Positions 31,268-43,420 of a stretch of 64,000 nucleotides of DNA are shown piece by piece. Below the pieces are notes generated by a model, which made no database searches, had not been told where the DNA came from, and saw only the letters and a program-made list of their open reading frames with translations. How positions within the stretch are numbered: the first letter of the stretch is position 1; each line of letters starts with the position of its first letter. The DNA is from Branchiostoma floridae (Eukaryota; Chordata; Leptocardii; Amphioxiformes; Branchiostomatidae), in assembly GCF_000003815.2 (NCBI RefSeq), contig NC_049989.1:12795910-12859909 (forward strand). Direction: 5' to 3'. The position numbers and the translations under genes were made by a program.

Positions 31268-32006
31268 TAAGCATTATTTGGTGGTGATATACAGGGATCG
31301 AATTAAGCGTCCAACTGTCTTTTTATCGCTCTTGGAGCCTTCCCTTGTCAGTTTGTGCGTCATTCAATCATACAGCTGCATTTCCAGCCGTGTTGAGTTT
31401 CATACGGGGCCAGTCCGATACGACCACGCCCACCCGAGGGGCATCTGTAGTAAATGGCACCTGTCACTGGGGTCCCATCGATTCTTGTCACCATGGCAAC
31501 AAGCTTGATTGACGTGCCTGTCGCCAGACTTTCCCAAATACCTCCATGCCGTCGTCTTCGCAACAAACTCTGTGCAAGTATTTTAACTAGTCAGGGTATT
31601 CTTATCTTTCACGAGCTGACAAGGTCGCTGGTAATATTCCACCTCTCGTCCATGTTGGCTGTCAATCATCAGAAAGTGGACACTCCCACTAACTTTGGGG
31701 GAGGTCACGTGACCCACATTTTGCGGGTAGGCTTTCTGGGTCTGTCTGATATTGAAGGTAACCAAGCGTTCGGCACATAGTCAGCATTGGCTGCTGCACG
31801 CTGTAGTGTTGCAGCTAGGCTCGATTTGCAGAAGATCGTGCGATCTGACCGGGAAAACCCCTCCTGTCTTCTTCCCTGTGTAGGATTCTGACAGTACCGA
31901 CGACTGGCTCTTACTAAAACCGGAGGGACTGAGAGGCTGAGCAGGGCTGAGGAAGGAAGTTTTACCGTAAGAAGGAAGTAGAGGCGTGTAAGAACTCTAG
32001 GACGAC
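31268..32006 (+). promoter_or_regulatory. Upstream region and 5' leader of the carbonic anhydrase gene
   Basis: Lies directly upstream of the signal-peptide exon. An RFX-type X-box, GTCACCATGGCAAC, is at 31,487-31,500. No TATA box is obvious near a plausible start. The in-frame TAG at 31,998-32,000, two codons before the ATG, shows the coding sequence begins at 32,007. The true transcription start cannot be placed by eye. Confidence 0.35.
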
Positions 32007-32079
32007 ATGCTACCACTGCAACAGCAGCTTACCGGGATGTTGGTTGGTGTACTGACGGCGGTGGTCCTCTTTTCTACCG
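32007..32079 (+). CDS. Secreted carbonic anhydrase, exon 1 (signal peptide)
   Basis: The exon codes MLPLQQQLTGMLVGVLTAV followed by VLFST and one base of the next codon, then a strong donor G|GTAAGTACT. It has a hydrophobic core of about 14 residues typical of a signal peptide. Spliced in phase 1 to the exon at 47,684 it completes Thr-Ala-Asn-Ala|Gln, an ideal Ala-X-Ala signal peptidase site that spans the splice junction. An in-frame stop lies two codons upstream. The product would be an extracellular or membrane-tethered alpha-carbonic anhydrase, which interconverts carbon dioxide and bicarbonate using zinc. The identification depends on exon 2. The zinc-binding histidines lie outside the window. 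Confidence 0.62.
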
Positions 32080-32440
32080 GTAAGTACTAGAGCCTCCTTT
32101 CTTATACAGAAACAGGCCACCACCTCATTCCCTTTACAAAAACAAGCTATTCTGTGGCATTCATGCTTTAGACTATTACAATAGCAAGCTATAGGCAAAG
32201 TTGTGCAAATTTGTAGACAATTGAAAATGGTATTTAAAGGGGGCGTCCGATGGACAGACAGTAATTTTGACATTGGATAGCCTATAGATTACTTGACATT
32301 ACGATGAGGGTTAGGAGCAAGGTGATTTTGTTTTAGAAGTCACTGTAGGTAGATACTTTATTTTCTACATCCTGAGGTTTGTGCCAGCTGCTGTTGCGTT
32401 AGACAGGTCATTCTAGGGGGCGTGACGATTTGAACGAATG

Positions 32441-32455
32441 GGGGGGGGGGGGGGG
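32441..32455 (+). repeat. Poly-G run
   Basis: Fifteen consecutive G, a probable site of length error in the assembly. Confidence 0.95.
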
Positions 32456-33052
32456 CGTGGCAGTGATGTGCGTAGATAATTTCCAAAGTGATAAAAAAGA
32501 CGCAAAAAATATAGACATGAAAGAAAAATGGCACAGGAATGTAGTTCTGTTTGTAAAAAAAATAGATTGTTGTGCTTTGTAATATTGGAGAACATTTGCC
32601 AAGTTTCCATCCTTCTTTGCTGTTGTTTTTTTTAATGGCCACAAAAAAATGCCGGAAACAGACGGACACGTATGACATATACTGACAAGAAAGCTGTGGA
32701 CAGTTGTATATCATAGCCTAACCGCATCGTTCACATTTGCCCGTCCCATTTGCTTCCTGTCAAGACCATGATATATATATCCAAATAGAGTAATTGAACG
32801 ATGTGATCCGTGGTGTTCTTTTCTTTCCCCTGTCGCAATCCTTGTACAATCTCAAGTCGATATCCACCCTGTATTTTCCAAAACCTTTTGTATCGAGTTT
32901 TGGGACGTGCGGGTTTTCCCAATGACGGCTCCCACTGCGGCATATGCTCCACACATCCCTCCTCTAGACAGATGAAAGTTCCATATTGATGGGGTTGGCT
33001 CTGTCTGTGCCCTGTACTTATTCGCCCTTCAACAAAGCACGCGCTACGCAAT

Positions 33053-33308
33053 ACGTTGAGTGGCACAGCGCAATCAAACACGGCAAAACAAAGATCCTAC
33101 CCCAATTTACGCCAAATTATTCTCAAAAAGAAATTATTATATTTCTGTCATCACAAAATTATACAGCTCGGCCATTTTATACGTTAAGTGGTACAGTGCC
33201 ATCAAACACGACAAAACAAAGATCCTACCGCAATTTACACCAAATTATTCTCAAAAAGAGATTATTATTCTTCTATCATCACAAAATTATACAGCTCGGT
33301 CATTTTAT
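33053..33308 (+). repeat. 128-bp tandem duplication
   Basis: Two copies start ACGTTGAGTGGCACAGCG at 33,053 and ACGTTAAGTGGTACAGTG at 33,181. They run through CAAAACAAAGATCCTACC and TATACAGCTCGG with few differences. No gene. Confidence 0.85.
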
Positions 33309-34439
33309 TACATACCATTTTGTGATTGCATATAGCTCATAGAAAAATGAAATGAGAGCAATAAACGTATGTGAATGCTATCTTTAGATTATATATCGTT
33401 GGAAGTTCCATTTGGCTATGATAAAAGTGATATGATCATTTTTATGACATTCCTACTAAAAGAATGCAGCATGACTATAATTTCAGCTATACTTGGAGGA
33501 GTAAAAGATTAATGCCATTGGTTATGTATATAACAAGCTCATTTATATCATCGAATAAGCTAGAATTTGGCGCAATACATTTTAAGACACATATCTTCTT
33601 AAGACTGAAATATCTCTATTGGTTGTTAAGATTTTTATGGCATGAGTGATATTGATATTGCCTTGAATGCTAATAAGCCATAGATGCACCTAGACTTCAT
33701 AATATATTTGATTATGCTGAATATTACATTATACAGTGATAAGCACCATTTTGCTGTAGCAATTGTTGGTCCCAAATTACATTAGAGAATTGTAGTCACA
33801 TTGTTAGATAATAAGGCGCCCAGTTTTACTACACAGCGATGGCACTGCGACCTCGCTACGACCTAATTGAATTTTTTTTATCACTGTTGACTCTATAATT
33901 TTGATATCAGTTAAATGCAAAAATATGACTGAAAAGACAAAAAGTGTGGCAATGAAAAAGCATTGCCATGGCGACGGTAATATTGTTTGACTTATATACA
34001 TTGTATCTTGATAGAGATGATTGAGGAATTGTATGCTTGGTAAGTCATGATGATGTTCCGGGCTGTATGTGCTAGTGTCTTAGTGTCGCGATACGTTGGC
34101 TTAATGTGCTGTGTAGTATGATGTTGTTGATACACAAGTTAAATATTACCATAAAGAAATATCAATACAATTAAACGACGTTGAAATTAAAAAGATTATT
34201 TCAAGCATGTTACATGTTACATTGATATTGTGCAATAATCTGCGCCTGGCCAGATAAGTGTTGGATTTCGGGTAATCCATTTTATGGCAGCGGTTTCAAG
34301 GAATCAAGGCATCTGGCCAATGCTGCAATGTTGATGTAGGTATATGAATAAGCCATTGTATAACATCTGCTCAAAGATCAAGAGCTGAACGACCTTCTGT
34401 GACATACAGGGAGATAGAGAGATACAACCAAGTTACGGT
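33309..34439. other. Unassigned AT-rich intron sequence
   Basis: No exon or named repeat recognised. Confidence 0.35.
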
Positions 34440-34817
34440 AGGTTGGTTCTTTTGGTTAAAAACTTCTCGGTTCAGTTGAAATACGGGTCAAAGATATGTG
34501 CGTTTCGTGGATCTTTTTCCCTGGGAGCCAGCCGGGATCGAGCCTGGTTATCACACCGCAGCCCAATCTCAATATCTATCGTGCAGGGGTCTGGCAGGAT
34601 GACTGTAGAAAGACTCTCCAAGGCCCTTGGTCAGAGGGAAGAGAACCTAGGATTGATGACCACCCCAGGTAGCCAGCTACAACACACCACAGTTGGTCAG
34701 CAGGCTATTGCAGTAGCGAATCAGGGACTAGATAGGGCTCAAGGGTGTATTGAGCTATTTTTCAAAATAACAACAGAACTTTGTAAGGTCCACCTGCCCT
34801 TTCCCCGAAAAGGGTAG
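34440..34817 (+). pseudogene. Protein-like frame of unknown origin
   Basis: A 124-codon frame contains a stretch that looks protein-like: MTVERLSKALGQREENL, then QQAIAVANQGLDRAQGC and IELFFKITTELCKVHLPF. It is amphipathic and rich in Gln, Leu and Glu. It ends at a normal stop and has no good splice sites nearby. I do not recognise the family. It could be the remnant of a transposon protein or a retrocopy. Low confidence. Confidence 0.25.
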
Positions 34818-35584
34818 CGACAACTCCTTCCGGCTTAAACTCCCCCGGAGCGCTAATGTGAGATCGGCGGGCTGATCTGCCTTGGTAAGGGGGAACATAG
34901 TTTATATATATGAGGTAAATTTGGGCCCCTCGATATGTCGACACAAATCTAAATCCGAACAGAGGATAGATGGACAAGGAATTGAGTACTATCCTGAGAT
35001 GCTTGCGAGAGGAAGGGTCTAAATACAGAGCACACCATATGCTCTCACTCGAGTTTAGCCAAGCGGGGAGTTGAAGGACGAGCCCGGAGCCCTGAACTAC
35101 AGGATATAGGAGACGGGTAGTGATTCAAAAAAAGAAAGCGTGAGATAGAGAAGGTGTCCGCACAGTCATACACTTGGTCAACTTGCCACTGTTCAGACCT
35201 TTGGAATTGGCCCGGATATATCGTATTCTCATTAATTCTGGAAATGACCTCCTATTTTGCATAATTTGTATTTCATTTTGTACAACATTGTCTAAGCTAC
35301 ATACAGACCAAAAATCATGAAAATCCGTTATTTCTTTCTTGAGTAATCGTCTTCGGAAAGTTTTGACAAAAATTACTTGCAATTTCAACACAAATCGCTG
35401 GGGGCCCAAACGTATGCCCTTCTTTCCTAGCACAAGAGCTATCTACCAACCATCAATCGTAACCACGGCTTATTCAGAACACGAGATATAAAAAGATTAA
35501 GTTCCGCTGCAGTTCCAAGCGAAGCCGTTAGGGGCCGAAGATGTAATTATACCTAGGTGTTACGTTAACAACTGGGCTGAAGTG
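34818..35584. other. Unassigned intron sequence
   Basis: The minus-strand frame at 35,125-35,433 has no domain. Nothing else recognised. Confidence 0.3.
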
Positions 35585-36215
35585 GGGTATCCATGTTAAC
35601 AAAATAACAACCAAGGCTAAACAGACACTGGGAGCTGATCAAACGTAACTTGTGGGCATGCCCAGCCAGGGTAAAATCACTTGCATACACGTCACTGGTA
35701 AAGACCTATCCTTGAATATGCTGCAACAGTATGGGATCCGTATACAAACAAAGACAAAGATAAACTTGAAAGGGTACAGAATTCCAGATTCTGTACAAAC
35801 AACTACAACATGGATGCTAGTGTTACCAAAATGAAAACAGATCTACAGTGGACATCACTTGAAGACAGAAGGAAAATGTCCAGACTTTGCATGATGTACA
35901 AAATGAAGAACAATTAAGCTGGTGGACGTACCGACTGATAAGTATCTAATACCAGCTCAAAAAAGAACAAGAAGCAGTCATGCCTTCAGGTACCAGAGAT
36001 TCCAACCTAGGATCGATGTGTTCAAAAATTCGTATTTTCCCAGAACTATCGTAGATTGGAATTTTTATATCACCAAGCACAGTAGGGGCATCTTCTCTGG
36101 ATAGTTTTAAAGGACGCTTGCAGATAGATGTGCAAAAGTTAGGTGTGACGGATCGTTCAGTGTAATATAACCAGCTGCTGCCGCACCGCGTGCCTGCGAA
36201 GTTGGTGTGTTACGC
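35585..36215 (+). pseudogene. CR1-like LINE C-terminus, copy c (longest)
   Basis: Frames broken by stops and shifts give ITTKAKQTLGADQT, VDVPTDKYLIPAQKR, TRSSHAFRYQRFQPRIDVF and KNSYFPRTIVDWN, the usual order at the end of CR1-type reverse-transcriptase proteins. The family tail GTGACGGATCGTTCAGTGTA, then GCTGCTGCCGCACCGCGTG, leads straight into one unit of the 56-bp sequence. About 200 codons' worth is represented. The catalytic region is absent. Confidence 0.75.
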
Positions 36216-36265
36216 CGAATGGCGGTTATACCGGCTATATAGATACAGATACAGATACAGAACTA
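36195..36265 (+). repeat. Single 56-bp unit at a LINE 3' end
   Basis: GTGTGTTACGCCGAATGGCG then GTTATACCGGCTATATAGAT and ACAGATACAGATACAG. This is the unexpanded form of the minisatellite, in its place at the LINE terminus. Confidence 0.8.
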
Positions 36266-38382
36266 TTTCCGTTTTTGTCACACCCCACCAACACACCAAA
36301 ATCATTCACCATTCAGCAACAGTTCTTAAGTTATCTTGAGTTGACACAAACAATCACAGACATACATACACAGGTGAAAATATTACACCCATAAATATTT
36401 CAAAGGGTAATAAAGCTGCTTGTCGCCATGTAAACAACACGTTTCGTAGCATGAACATGAACATACTATTACCCAGTATTTGTGTCTTATTTATTACCTT
36501 AATATCTTTTCTGCAAGAAATAGAAAGTTTCTGTTTCAGTTTAATAAAAAAACTGCTTTGATGGTGAACCCTTGCGGGTCTTTTACGTGATCTAATACTA
36601 TGATGATTCTTACGTTTGAGTCCCGCGAGCACGCACTGACATGTACCTGTAAGTAGTGCGTGCTCGGAGTCATGTTTGAACCCCGTTTGAGCGTGCGTGC
36701 TCCGAGTCACGTGATCTTCGTTTTGCGAACAATAGACCAGATAGACAAGCGTCCGGGGGTACTCTGACCCAGTTCTCCCGCCTGATACACACAAAATGCC
36801 GCTAGTCTAAGAAGAGTTTTTCCCGAGGATAATGTTGGTGCACGTAGCCGGGCCAGTAGTTTCGCCTCAAGGTATCTGGAAGACGAGGAACCACCCCAGG
36901 TTAGTGCAAATCGGTACCGTAAAGTTGGTCTAAACAATGCTCTTTTGTATAGAATAAGGCGGAACTCGGAACAGATTTGTAGTACCAGTTACTGTTAAAT
37001 ACACCGCAATTTTAGGACACATTTTCGTCTGCACTTGTACCCCAATATGCCTCATAATTTCAAGGACTACTGCAGACTTCGTGTACAAAAGTTTTTGTTC
37101 TCGGCGATTGTTCGTGTGTTGATTATCTCTCCTGGTGATTTGCTCGAAAACAAAACAACAACAAACAAGTTACTTGTGATCTATCTCGACTCAGTCATTC
37201 AACAGTATTGTTGGGTGTGTAACAAAACCCATTACTTGCCCCATTTCAACTTTTGGGATGTCCAAAGACCAAGAATGCATGATCATGCATGCATGATCTG
37301 TGTATTTTATTTTATTTTTTCTTCGGGCTTGGCAGAAATTTCTTGGGAGAAAAGAATGGAATCTTATTTCCTAACATCCATAATTTTGACGTTTGATCTG
37401 TTTCTGTGTTGTTTTATGTTCAAAATTTGATTTGACGTAGAGAAATATAGTTGTACATCATTCGAACAATAGGTTTATCCATAGGGGATTACGGTATGAT
37501 CAGGCCACACTCGGGTGTATGCGATTGCAGGGTATAAAAATTGAATTTAAAGATAGATTTGTATCTTGGACTTCAAATTGTGTTCACTGAAACTGTTAAT
37601 GTCATCTGTGTACAGTCACATTGATTTTGATTCTAGATTACGTAGTATTCAAGTAGGACTTGTGTTTACTGTTGACTTAAGCTTGCAAAATAACATCTGG
37701 TTTGTGTAGAACTGGCCCAGATCTAATAACATCCTCAGATCAGAGGTACACAAGCCTCCCCCTACTCTGCCCCTCGCGGGGTTATCTGGGGGTAACCAAT
37801 GCAGACACAAGCGCCGTCAAAAGTAGTACAAACACGCGAAGCTTTTAGATGTTCGTATCTAACTATCAACATTGTTTCTAGATTGTGATATACATATGTA
37901 TTTGACCAGTGTCAGGATTACGATCATTGTTTTCTGTGATTTATTGGTTGGTATACAGCTGACCCAGTTCAGCAGCGGAGGGATATGGATGTACATGTAT
38001 ATCAGAAAAGACAACCGCCGAACTTATCAGTTGGAGACGAAACGCGGCTCGAAGAGGTCATGGCTTCGTAAGTACAGTCTAATGTTTGATTATAGCCGTC
38101 CTGTACTATGATGGTGATATACCCACGTTTTAAGTTTCCATATACATGAAATACACCCAAGAAATTGAAGAATGTGTGAGTCCGGTCGATGCTGACATCT
38201 GTGATTGATTGTATTGTTTACTTATTTGCGGACGGAACCTGTGTGATGGAAATAGCCCTATCTATTCAAAGGATCATACAGCATGAAAACAAGGAGGCCT
38301 CAGTTAGAAACCTCCATGTTAAACTATTCAAATACAATTCAATCTCTACAACTGGATAAAAAACGGATATTTACTTCCGGAC
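36266..38382. other. Unassigned intron sequence
   Basis: No exon is convincing. A short hairpin GAGCACGCACT/AGTGCGTGCTC with a third partial copy lies at 36,628-36,712, and TGCATGATCATGCA is a perfect palindrome near 37,275. Confidence 0.3.
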
Positions 38383-38413
38383 GTTTCGAGTGACATCCAT
38401 CACTCTTTTTCAG
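38383..38413 (-). ncRNA. Hairpin motif, CTGAAAAA-stem-GAAACGTC
   Basis: The minus strand reads CTGAAAAA, a 6-bp stem GAGTGA/TCACTC with loop TGGATG, then GAAACGTCC. Lengths and positions equal those of the motif at 28,991-29,021, while every stem pair differs. The first block differs from CTGANGA by one base, so a working ribozyme is not claimed. Confidence 0.35.
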
Positions 38414-39405
38414 CGTTTTATTCGTTTTTCTTTTCCTTTTAGCAAGACACTATACTATTGGGCTAGCCCCTGACGAAACTTTTTTATATTAATAACGTTA
38501 TATATAGATTATGGGAACTTGGTTGCCATGGGCTTTCTTTCGTCTGAGAAGGATAAATCTTCTGTCATATTTGTCAGTGTCTACCTGTATGTTGCTTCTG
38601 TATGTCCGTTGTAATATCGTATTGTTAGTTCATATTGATTTTTGATTTATTTTGGTTTATTTGTTTATGAGTGATTTGTTGCCCAAAGTCGGAGAAAGTG
38701 TCTCGTTTTCACAGAACGTTCGAAAACCGTTCCGTCACGCGTGGGCTCCATGTTGGATGATAACCTGGATGAATAGAACACAGAACGGCGCTGTCAAAGT
38801 TGCTTGCGGCGGGTTCAAGTGTGCTGTTTTTTCTCCGAAATGCGAATCATTAAGTGACGTAGCCAAGGCTAGATATCGGGACAAAGTTGCAATAATAGGT
38901 TCTTGAACCATATGCTTAAAAAACGGAATTCAACATGGTGCCGGTGGTTGAATACCCGGGCATCCGTTGGCCGCTAACCTGTGTGACTAACAGTTATAAG
39001 TTATATCGACTCTTTTCATAAAGGCGGAGGACTAGCTACCGATCCCCCACCAAACTTTATACCTGCCCTGTTATCCAGCGTGCCTCACAAGGTGCAAGAT
39101 TTGGCGCTTCCACGACCCTGACTCCGTGAGACAAGCAGATAGTGCGGCCCAGCGGGTCGTTAGGTTCGCGTGCGCCCGTCTTTTTTCCGTATTTTGTCAA
39201 CACTAAGCATAATCATAACAATATTAAGCATAATCAGTGCTGCTGACGTTACTGCTGCAAATTCAAATTCAGAATGCTTGGCACATGTCTTTCAGTCAGG
39301 TGCCAAACTGTATCTAGTGACAGCATGAGGTTACAGGAGCTCGGCCAAGAGAATATACACGCTCGCTCGTGTGACTGTCCGTTTAGGATGCAGCCACACG
39401 AGTAA
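38414..39405. other. Unassigned intron sequence
   Basis: No named repeat or exon. The 84-codon plus-strand frame at 38,652 has no recognisable domain. Confidence 0.3.
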
Positions 39406-39645
39406 GCGTGTATATAAAGTCCGCACGAGGTCCGTACGCGTATTGACATTTTCTTTCATATGATCATACGAAGTCGTATGCACAATAGACACCGATCATA
39501 CGCATCTGAATCGTTTTTTGTCAGTTTAAGGTACGCGTACTGGGCCGTACTGAGAGAATGCCTGCTTCCTAAAACTAACACAAAACGACTGAGATGCGTA
39601 TGAGGGATGTATTGTGCCTATTCACACATGTAAGATCCGTATTGA
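39406..39645. mobile_element. MITE of the GCGTGTATAT type, truncated copy
   Basis: Begins GCGTGTATATAAAGTCCGCA, CGAGGTCC and holds ATACGCATCT(G/C)AA and CGACTGAGATGCGTATGAGG. It corresponds to 58,913-59,155. The right inverted end is missing. Confidence 0.55.
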
Positions 39646-41549
39646 CATGTTTTGTCTTAGGTAAAGTTTGCGACTAAAGTAATATTATCTTCGACCATCT
39701 ACAATTGTGGGTCAAGAAAAAGAACTTCGTTACTCGTAAACTTTACCCAAACCAAAATGGCAATACTGAATTGAACACGTGCTGACTTGATGTGCGCACA
39801 AGTGTGTGAACGAGACAGTCCAGTTTTAATGACCATCACCATCGGAACTTCACTGATTTGGGAGCAGTTTTTTGGTGAAAGGCGAGCATAGACCGACTCC
39901 TAAAAATCGCGGACAATTTCTAAAAAAAAAGTGTCTTGATTATCCATGGAATATACTCATTTACAGCTCGCTGACATTTTTGTGCGACATGGCCTGTACG
40001 TCATTGACATACCTCGTGCCTCAGGAAACCAACATTCAGCCCGTTGAAAGAGTATTATGGCACAAACTACGCGCCGGCGCCCATGTTGGCGGGCCGCTAG
40101 AAGAGCTAAAAGTGCCTACAATGAGCGTTGTTAGATAGAAACGGCGAGAAGTCCGTGTCCCGTGTTCATGGAACTCGCATTTAGCACGGCAAACATCCAG
40201 CCCGTTTCTGAATAAAAACCTTCTTTCCTCGTACGGGTCCACCACGTGCACACACAGCTGTGTGGAGATCGAGCAGCTTATCATCCAACATGGCCGATCG
40301 AACGTTCGAACGCAACTGTGACGTCAAGTGAAAACGATCTTATAGGTTCTGGAGACTTAATATTTGGGCAGATTGTGCAGACTGGAATATTTGTAACTTG
40401 ATTAGATAGATACCACAGCTTCTTTGTAAATATTTCATTTATTTTGTATCCCATTGTCAGAAACAGTTGAAAGTTTCAATGTTTTGTCCATGTACAGGGT
40501 AGAAGTCAGATCAAACCGCCGTGGTCTCCAGGGCTCCATCGACTGCTTTGCTGATGGCAGGACTTAACCGGTCAGTGTGATGTGAGTGAGTGCGCCTGAT
40601 GAAAGCGCAGACATAGGGGTGTAATCAGTGCAGACTTGTTGGAATATATCAATCAGCCAAGGTGATCAAGTTGAGATGAGTGTGTGTTTGTTCTCCTAAG
40701 AGCGACCGCTATTTTCAGTATCAGTGTATCCGTTAAGTATTTGAAACGGGCGATGTGATCTCTGTATTTTCTCTCGATCCCAACAGACTAATGATACATA
40801 CAGGACACGAGTGACAACGTCGAGGTGTTCCGCCACAACTTGCACAGGGACTCCTACCACGACAGGGAAAATCAGTCGAGTCCTTCCACTGCAAGTCGGT
40901 GAGACGAGATGCATCACTGGAGGAGCCGGAATAGACGTCCGTGTGCCTTATAAAGTCGGGAAGGAGGGGAGCCACACATCACCCAGAACAGCACCGTCGA
41001 CATGAGGAAGACAACGATAGGAGAGTGCCAGACCAGTAGCAGATCTAGAATAGCCAATCGATTGCGCTGCTACAACCATAGTGAACCTAAAACTAGTTAG
41101 AGAATTCACGGACTGGTTTTGAGGTGATTTATACCATTACTATGCATTTAGTGTACCGGGTATACATTGCAGTAGTAGTTGAGTGTGCATGTAAATCAAA
41201 GAACCGCACATAAGGTTAACCTCAGCGACGACGGACCGAATCAAACCGGAGATGGATGTAGTTAAGGAGAGAACGGCCATAGAAATGTTCAGTACAATTA
41301 TTCTGTATCCAACCTGTGACCGAAGTTAGCGGGGTCAGCATTATGTAGTAACGTCAAAACACTTTAACAGTGTCCCGTGCCAAGTGTACGGAAAACCTTG
41401 TCTCTGCGTCCTTCCTTTATTCTAGCTGTGCTAGTCATAGTCTTCAAAGCAGAATCTAAACAACTTGAAATCCATTGGTTTCATGACTTGTTTGAAATAT
41501 GTGACTTATTAACCTTTCAGTTTTCACAATCAGGCTTTACTTAATATGT
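39646..41549. other. Unassigned intron sequence
   Basis: No supported gene. Frames near 40,696-41,005 on both strands overlap each other and have no domain. Confidence 0.3.
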
Positions 41550-41596
41550 ATCTATATAGCCGGTATAACCGCCCTTCGGCGTAACACACCAGCTTC
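41550..41596 (-). repeat. Solo fragment of the 56-bp unit, reverse orientation
   Basis: Reads ATCTATATAGCCGGTATAAC, CGCCCTTCGGCGTAACACAC, CAGCTT, the complement of one unit. No LINE protein sequence flanks it, so it may be a 3'-end-only insertion. Confidence 0.75.
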
Positions 41597-42436
41597 AATT
41601 CCAAACGACAATTACCTGAAAGCACTTCACTTCATATTTTATAGATATCGACATAAAGCTGTGGCATATTCGTCTTCATCATTTGCTTTGACCTCGTGAA
41701 AGCATATCATCCCAAAGCTCAAAAGACAAAGGCGGAAGCTATTTTTCTATCCTCAAAATCATCCTTTCTATAGCTCCAAACGACATCCACTTAAAGCATT
41801 CCATTCCAAATTGTAAAAAGCACAAGCTTATATAAGAAATAAAAGCTGGGACATATTGCTCTTCATTATAGTATTCATAAGCATGCGAAACATCGTAACA
41901 ATCTGTAACAGTGTGTACTCCCTATGCCCCAAAACACTTATCTCCCCTATTGCTGCATAATATCGGGTAATTTGTTAGAAAATGTAATGTGCTATATAGT
42001 CATTCGGTCGGGCAAAAAGAGCCTAAACTAAACAATACTACACTACTTGTTGCCGCCCACTCAACAAAGCAATAAATTTTTAACAATTCAAAACATATCA
42101 GACTTGATAAGTGAAACGAGTATCTAACACATGAATTCCTGGTTTATAACATCGGTCACGTCATCGTATTATACGCCATACCCAAAGCAGACTAAAGGTC
42201 ACACACAAAAACAAATTCCCTAGGGAATACCCGTAGAAAAATTCCTCGCGTAGAAAAATTCCTCGCATGCCTGCGGAATTCCTAGAATTCCTGTCAAACG
42301 GTCGCACACTATAAACATTAGGCTCGCCCCTGAGGCGTCGCCAAAAAACATTGATATTATAAAAAGATCCGTTTTACGTCTATGAAATTAGTTGAGCGTT
42401 TTGTCAAATTGCTCTGTCACTGGATAGTCGTAGCGA
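41597..42436. other. Unassigned intron sequence
   Basis: Nothing recognised except repeated TAGAAAAATTCCTCGC near 42,233-42,268. Confidence 0.35.
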
Positions 42437-42484
42437 GTTTGTTCGTTTGTTTGTTTGTTTGTTTGTTTGTTTGTTTGTTTGTTT
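42437..42484 (+). repeat. (GTTT)n microsatellite
   Basis: Twelve GTTT units with one GTTC. Confidence 0.95.
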
Positions 42485-42679
42485 GAACGTTAATTTATAC
42501 ATGAGATCGGTCGGAAGGACGCTTTTTGTTATGGTCATGAGAGAGGTTCAAGGGCAAACCCTCGCAGTGAGAACACGTATCGCATATAACTCACCAACTC
42601 TGCAGCTCGTATTGCTATTGACCCGTCGACAGCGCTGGTTCGGTCATTGATCTTTAATGGTGTCGCTCTCTGGCCGCTA

Positions 42680-42779
42680 NNNNNNNNNNNNNNNNNNNNN
42701 NNNNNNNNNNNNNNNNNNNNNNNNNNNNNNNNNNNNNNNNNNNNNNNNNNNNNNNNNNNNNNNNNNNNNNNNNNNNNNN
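42680..42779. other. Assembly gap (100 N)
   Basis: Exactly 100 N of unknown real length. It cuts one end off the MITE that follows. Confidence 0.99.
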
Positions 42780-43005
42780 CGCTACATGTTAGGGGGGTAT
42801 AAGTACCGCTTCCGTAGGAACTCCGACGAATAGACACGCCGTAGAGCTTTACGTGCAGGCAAAACTTTGTGTGCAATTGTGTCCGGATTCCTTAGTACGG
42901 GCGACGCGCCTGTCCTGTACAGCCTGGACGTTTTCAGACATACGTGGCGAATGTGTCCTCCCAATAAAACCTACTGACAAATTGCAGACGTACGGCGGGA
43001 TGTGC
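42780..43005. mobile_element. GCACAACCCGCCGTACG MITE, copy cut by the gap
   Basis: In reverse orientation to 15,527-15,840. Phrases GTTTTGCCTGCACGTAA (complement), GACGCGCCTGTCCTGTACAG and the right end CGTACGGCGGGATGTGC are shared. The other inverted end lies in the gap. Confidence 0.7.
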
Positions 43006-43367
43006 CCTTAGCTTTACTGTTGTAATCCTTGTCTGGGGGCGACCTTCGCCGGAAAGGTCGCGGGTTTGAGATGTGAGGAACGCGGTGTGGGATATCCTAG
43101 GCACGCCGTGTACGTCAATTATCGCCCCCCTCCCTCAGTTTCTGTCAGCAAGCCGGCTCAAGTTACACTAGGTGGTTTCACATTTCTCACCACGGCTATG
43201 TATGCAATAAGTTTATAACCGATTTAATGGGAAGGAATGCAAAAAATACTTTAGGCATGGATTATCCAAAATCTTCGGCCAGCTGAAAAAAATAGCTGAT
43301 ATGTTTGATGGTCTGCATAGATAGCCTAATTTGATCAATGAAAAAAAAACACCATCCATTCCCCAAA
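43006..43367. other. Unassigned intron sequence
   Basis: Nothing recognised. Confidence 0.35.
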
Positions 43368-43420
43368 TTAACCCTCAAACACCCGAGTGGGGTCCTTTTT
43401 CGACCCACAAGCGTAAACCT
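43368..43420 (+). mobile_element. Possible piggyBac-like end (TTAACCCTC)
   Basis: TTAACCCTCAAACACCCGAG, TGGGGTC begins with a TTAA target and CCCT, as in many piggyBac-type elements. No matching GGGTTAA end or transposase was found downstream. Confidence 0.25.

Noticed and set aside
38050-38080. ATGGCTTC|GTAAGTACAG as a tiny first coding exon
   Set aside because: Good donor, but no promoter features and no matching downstream exon could be found.
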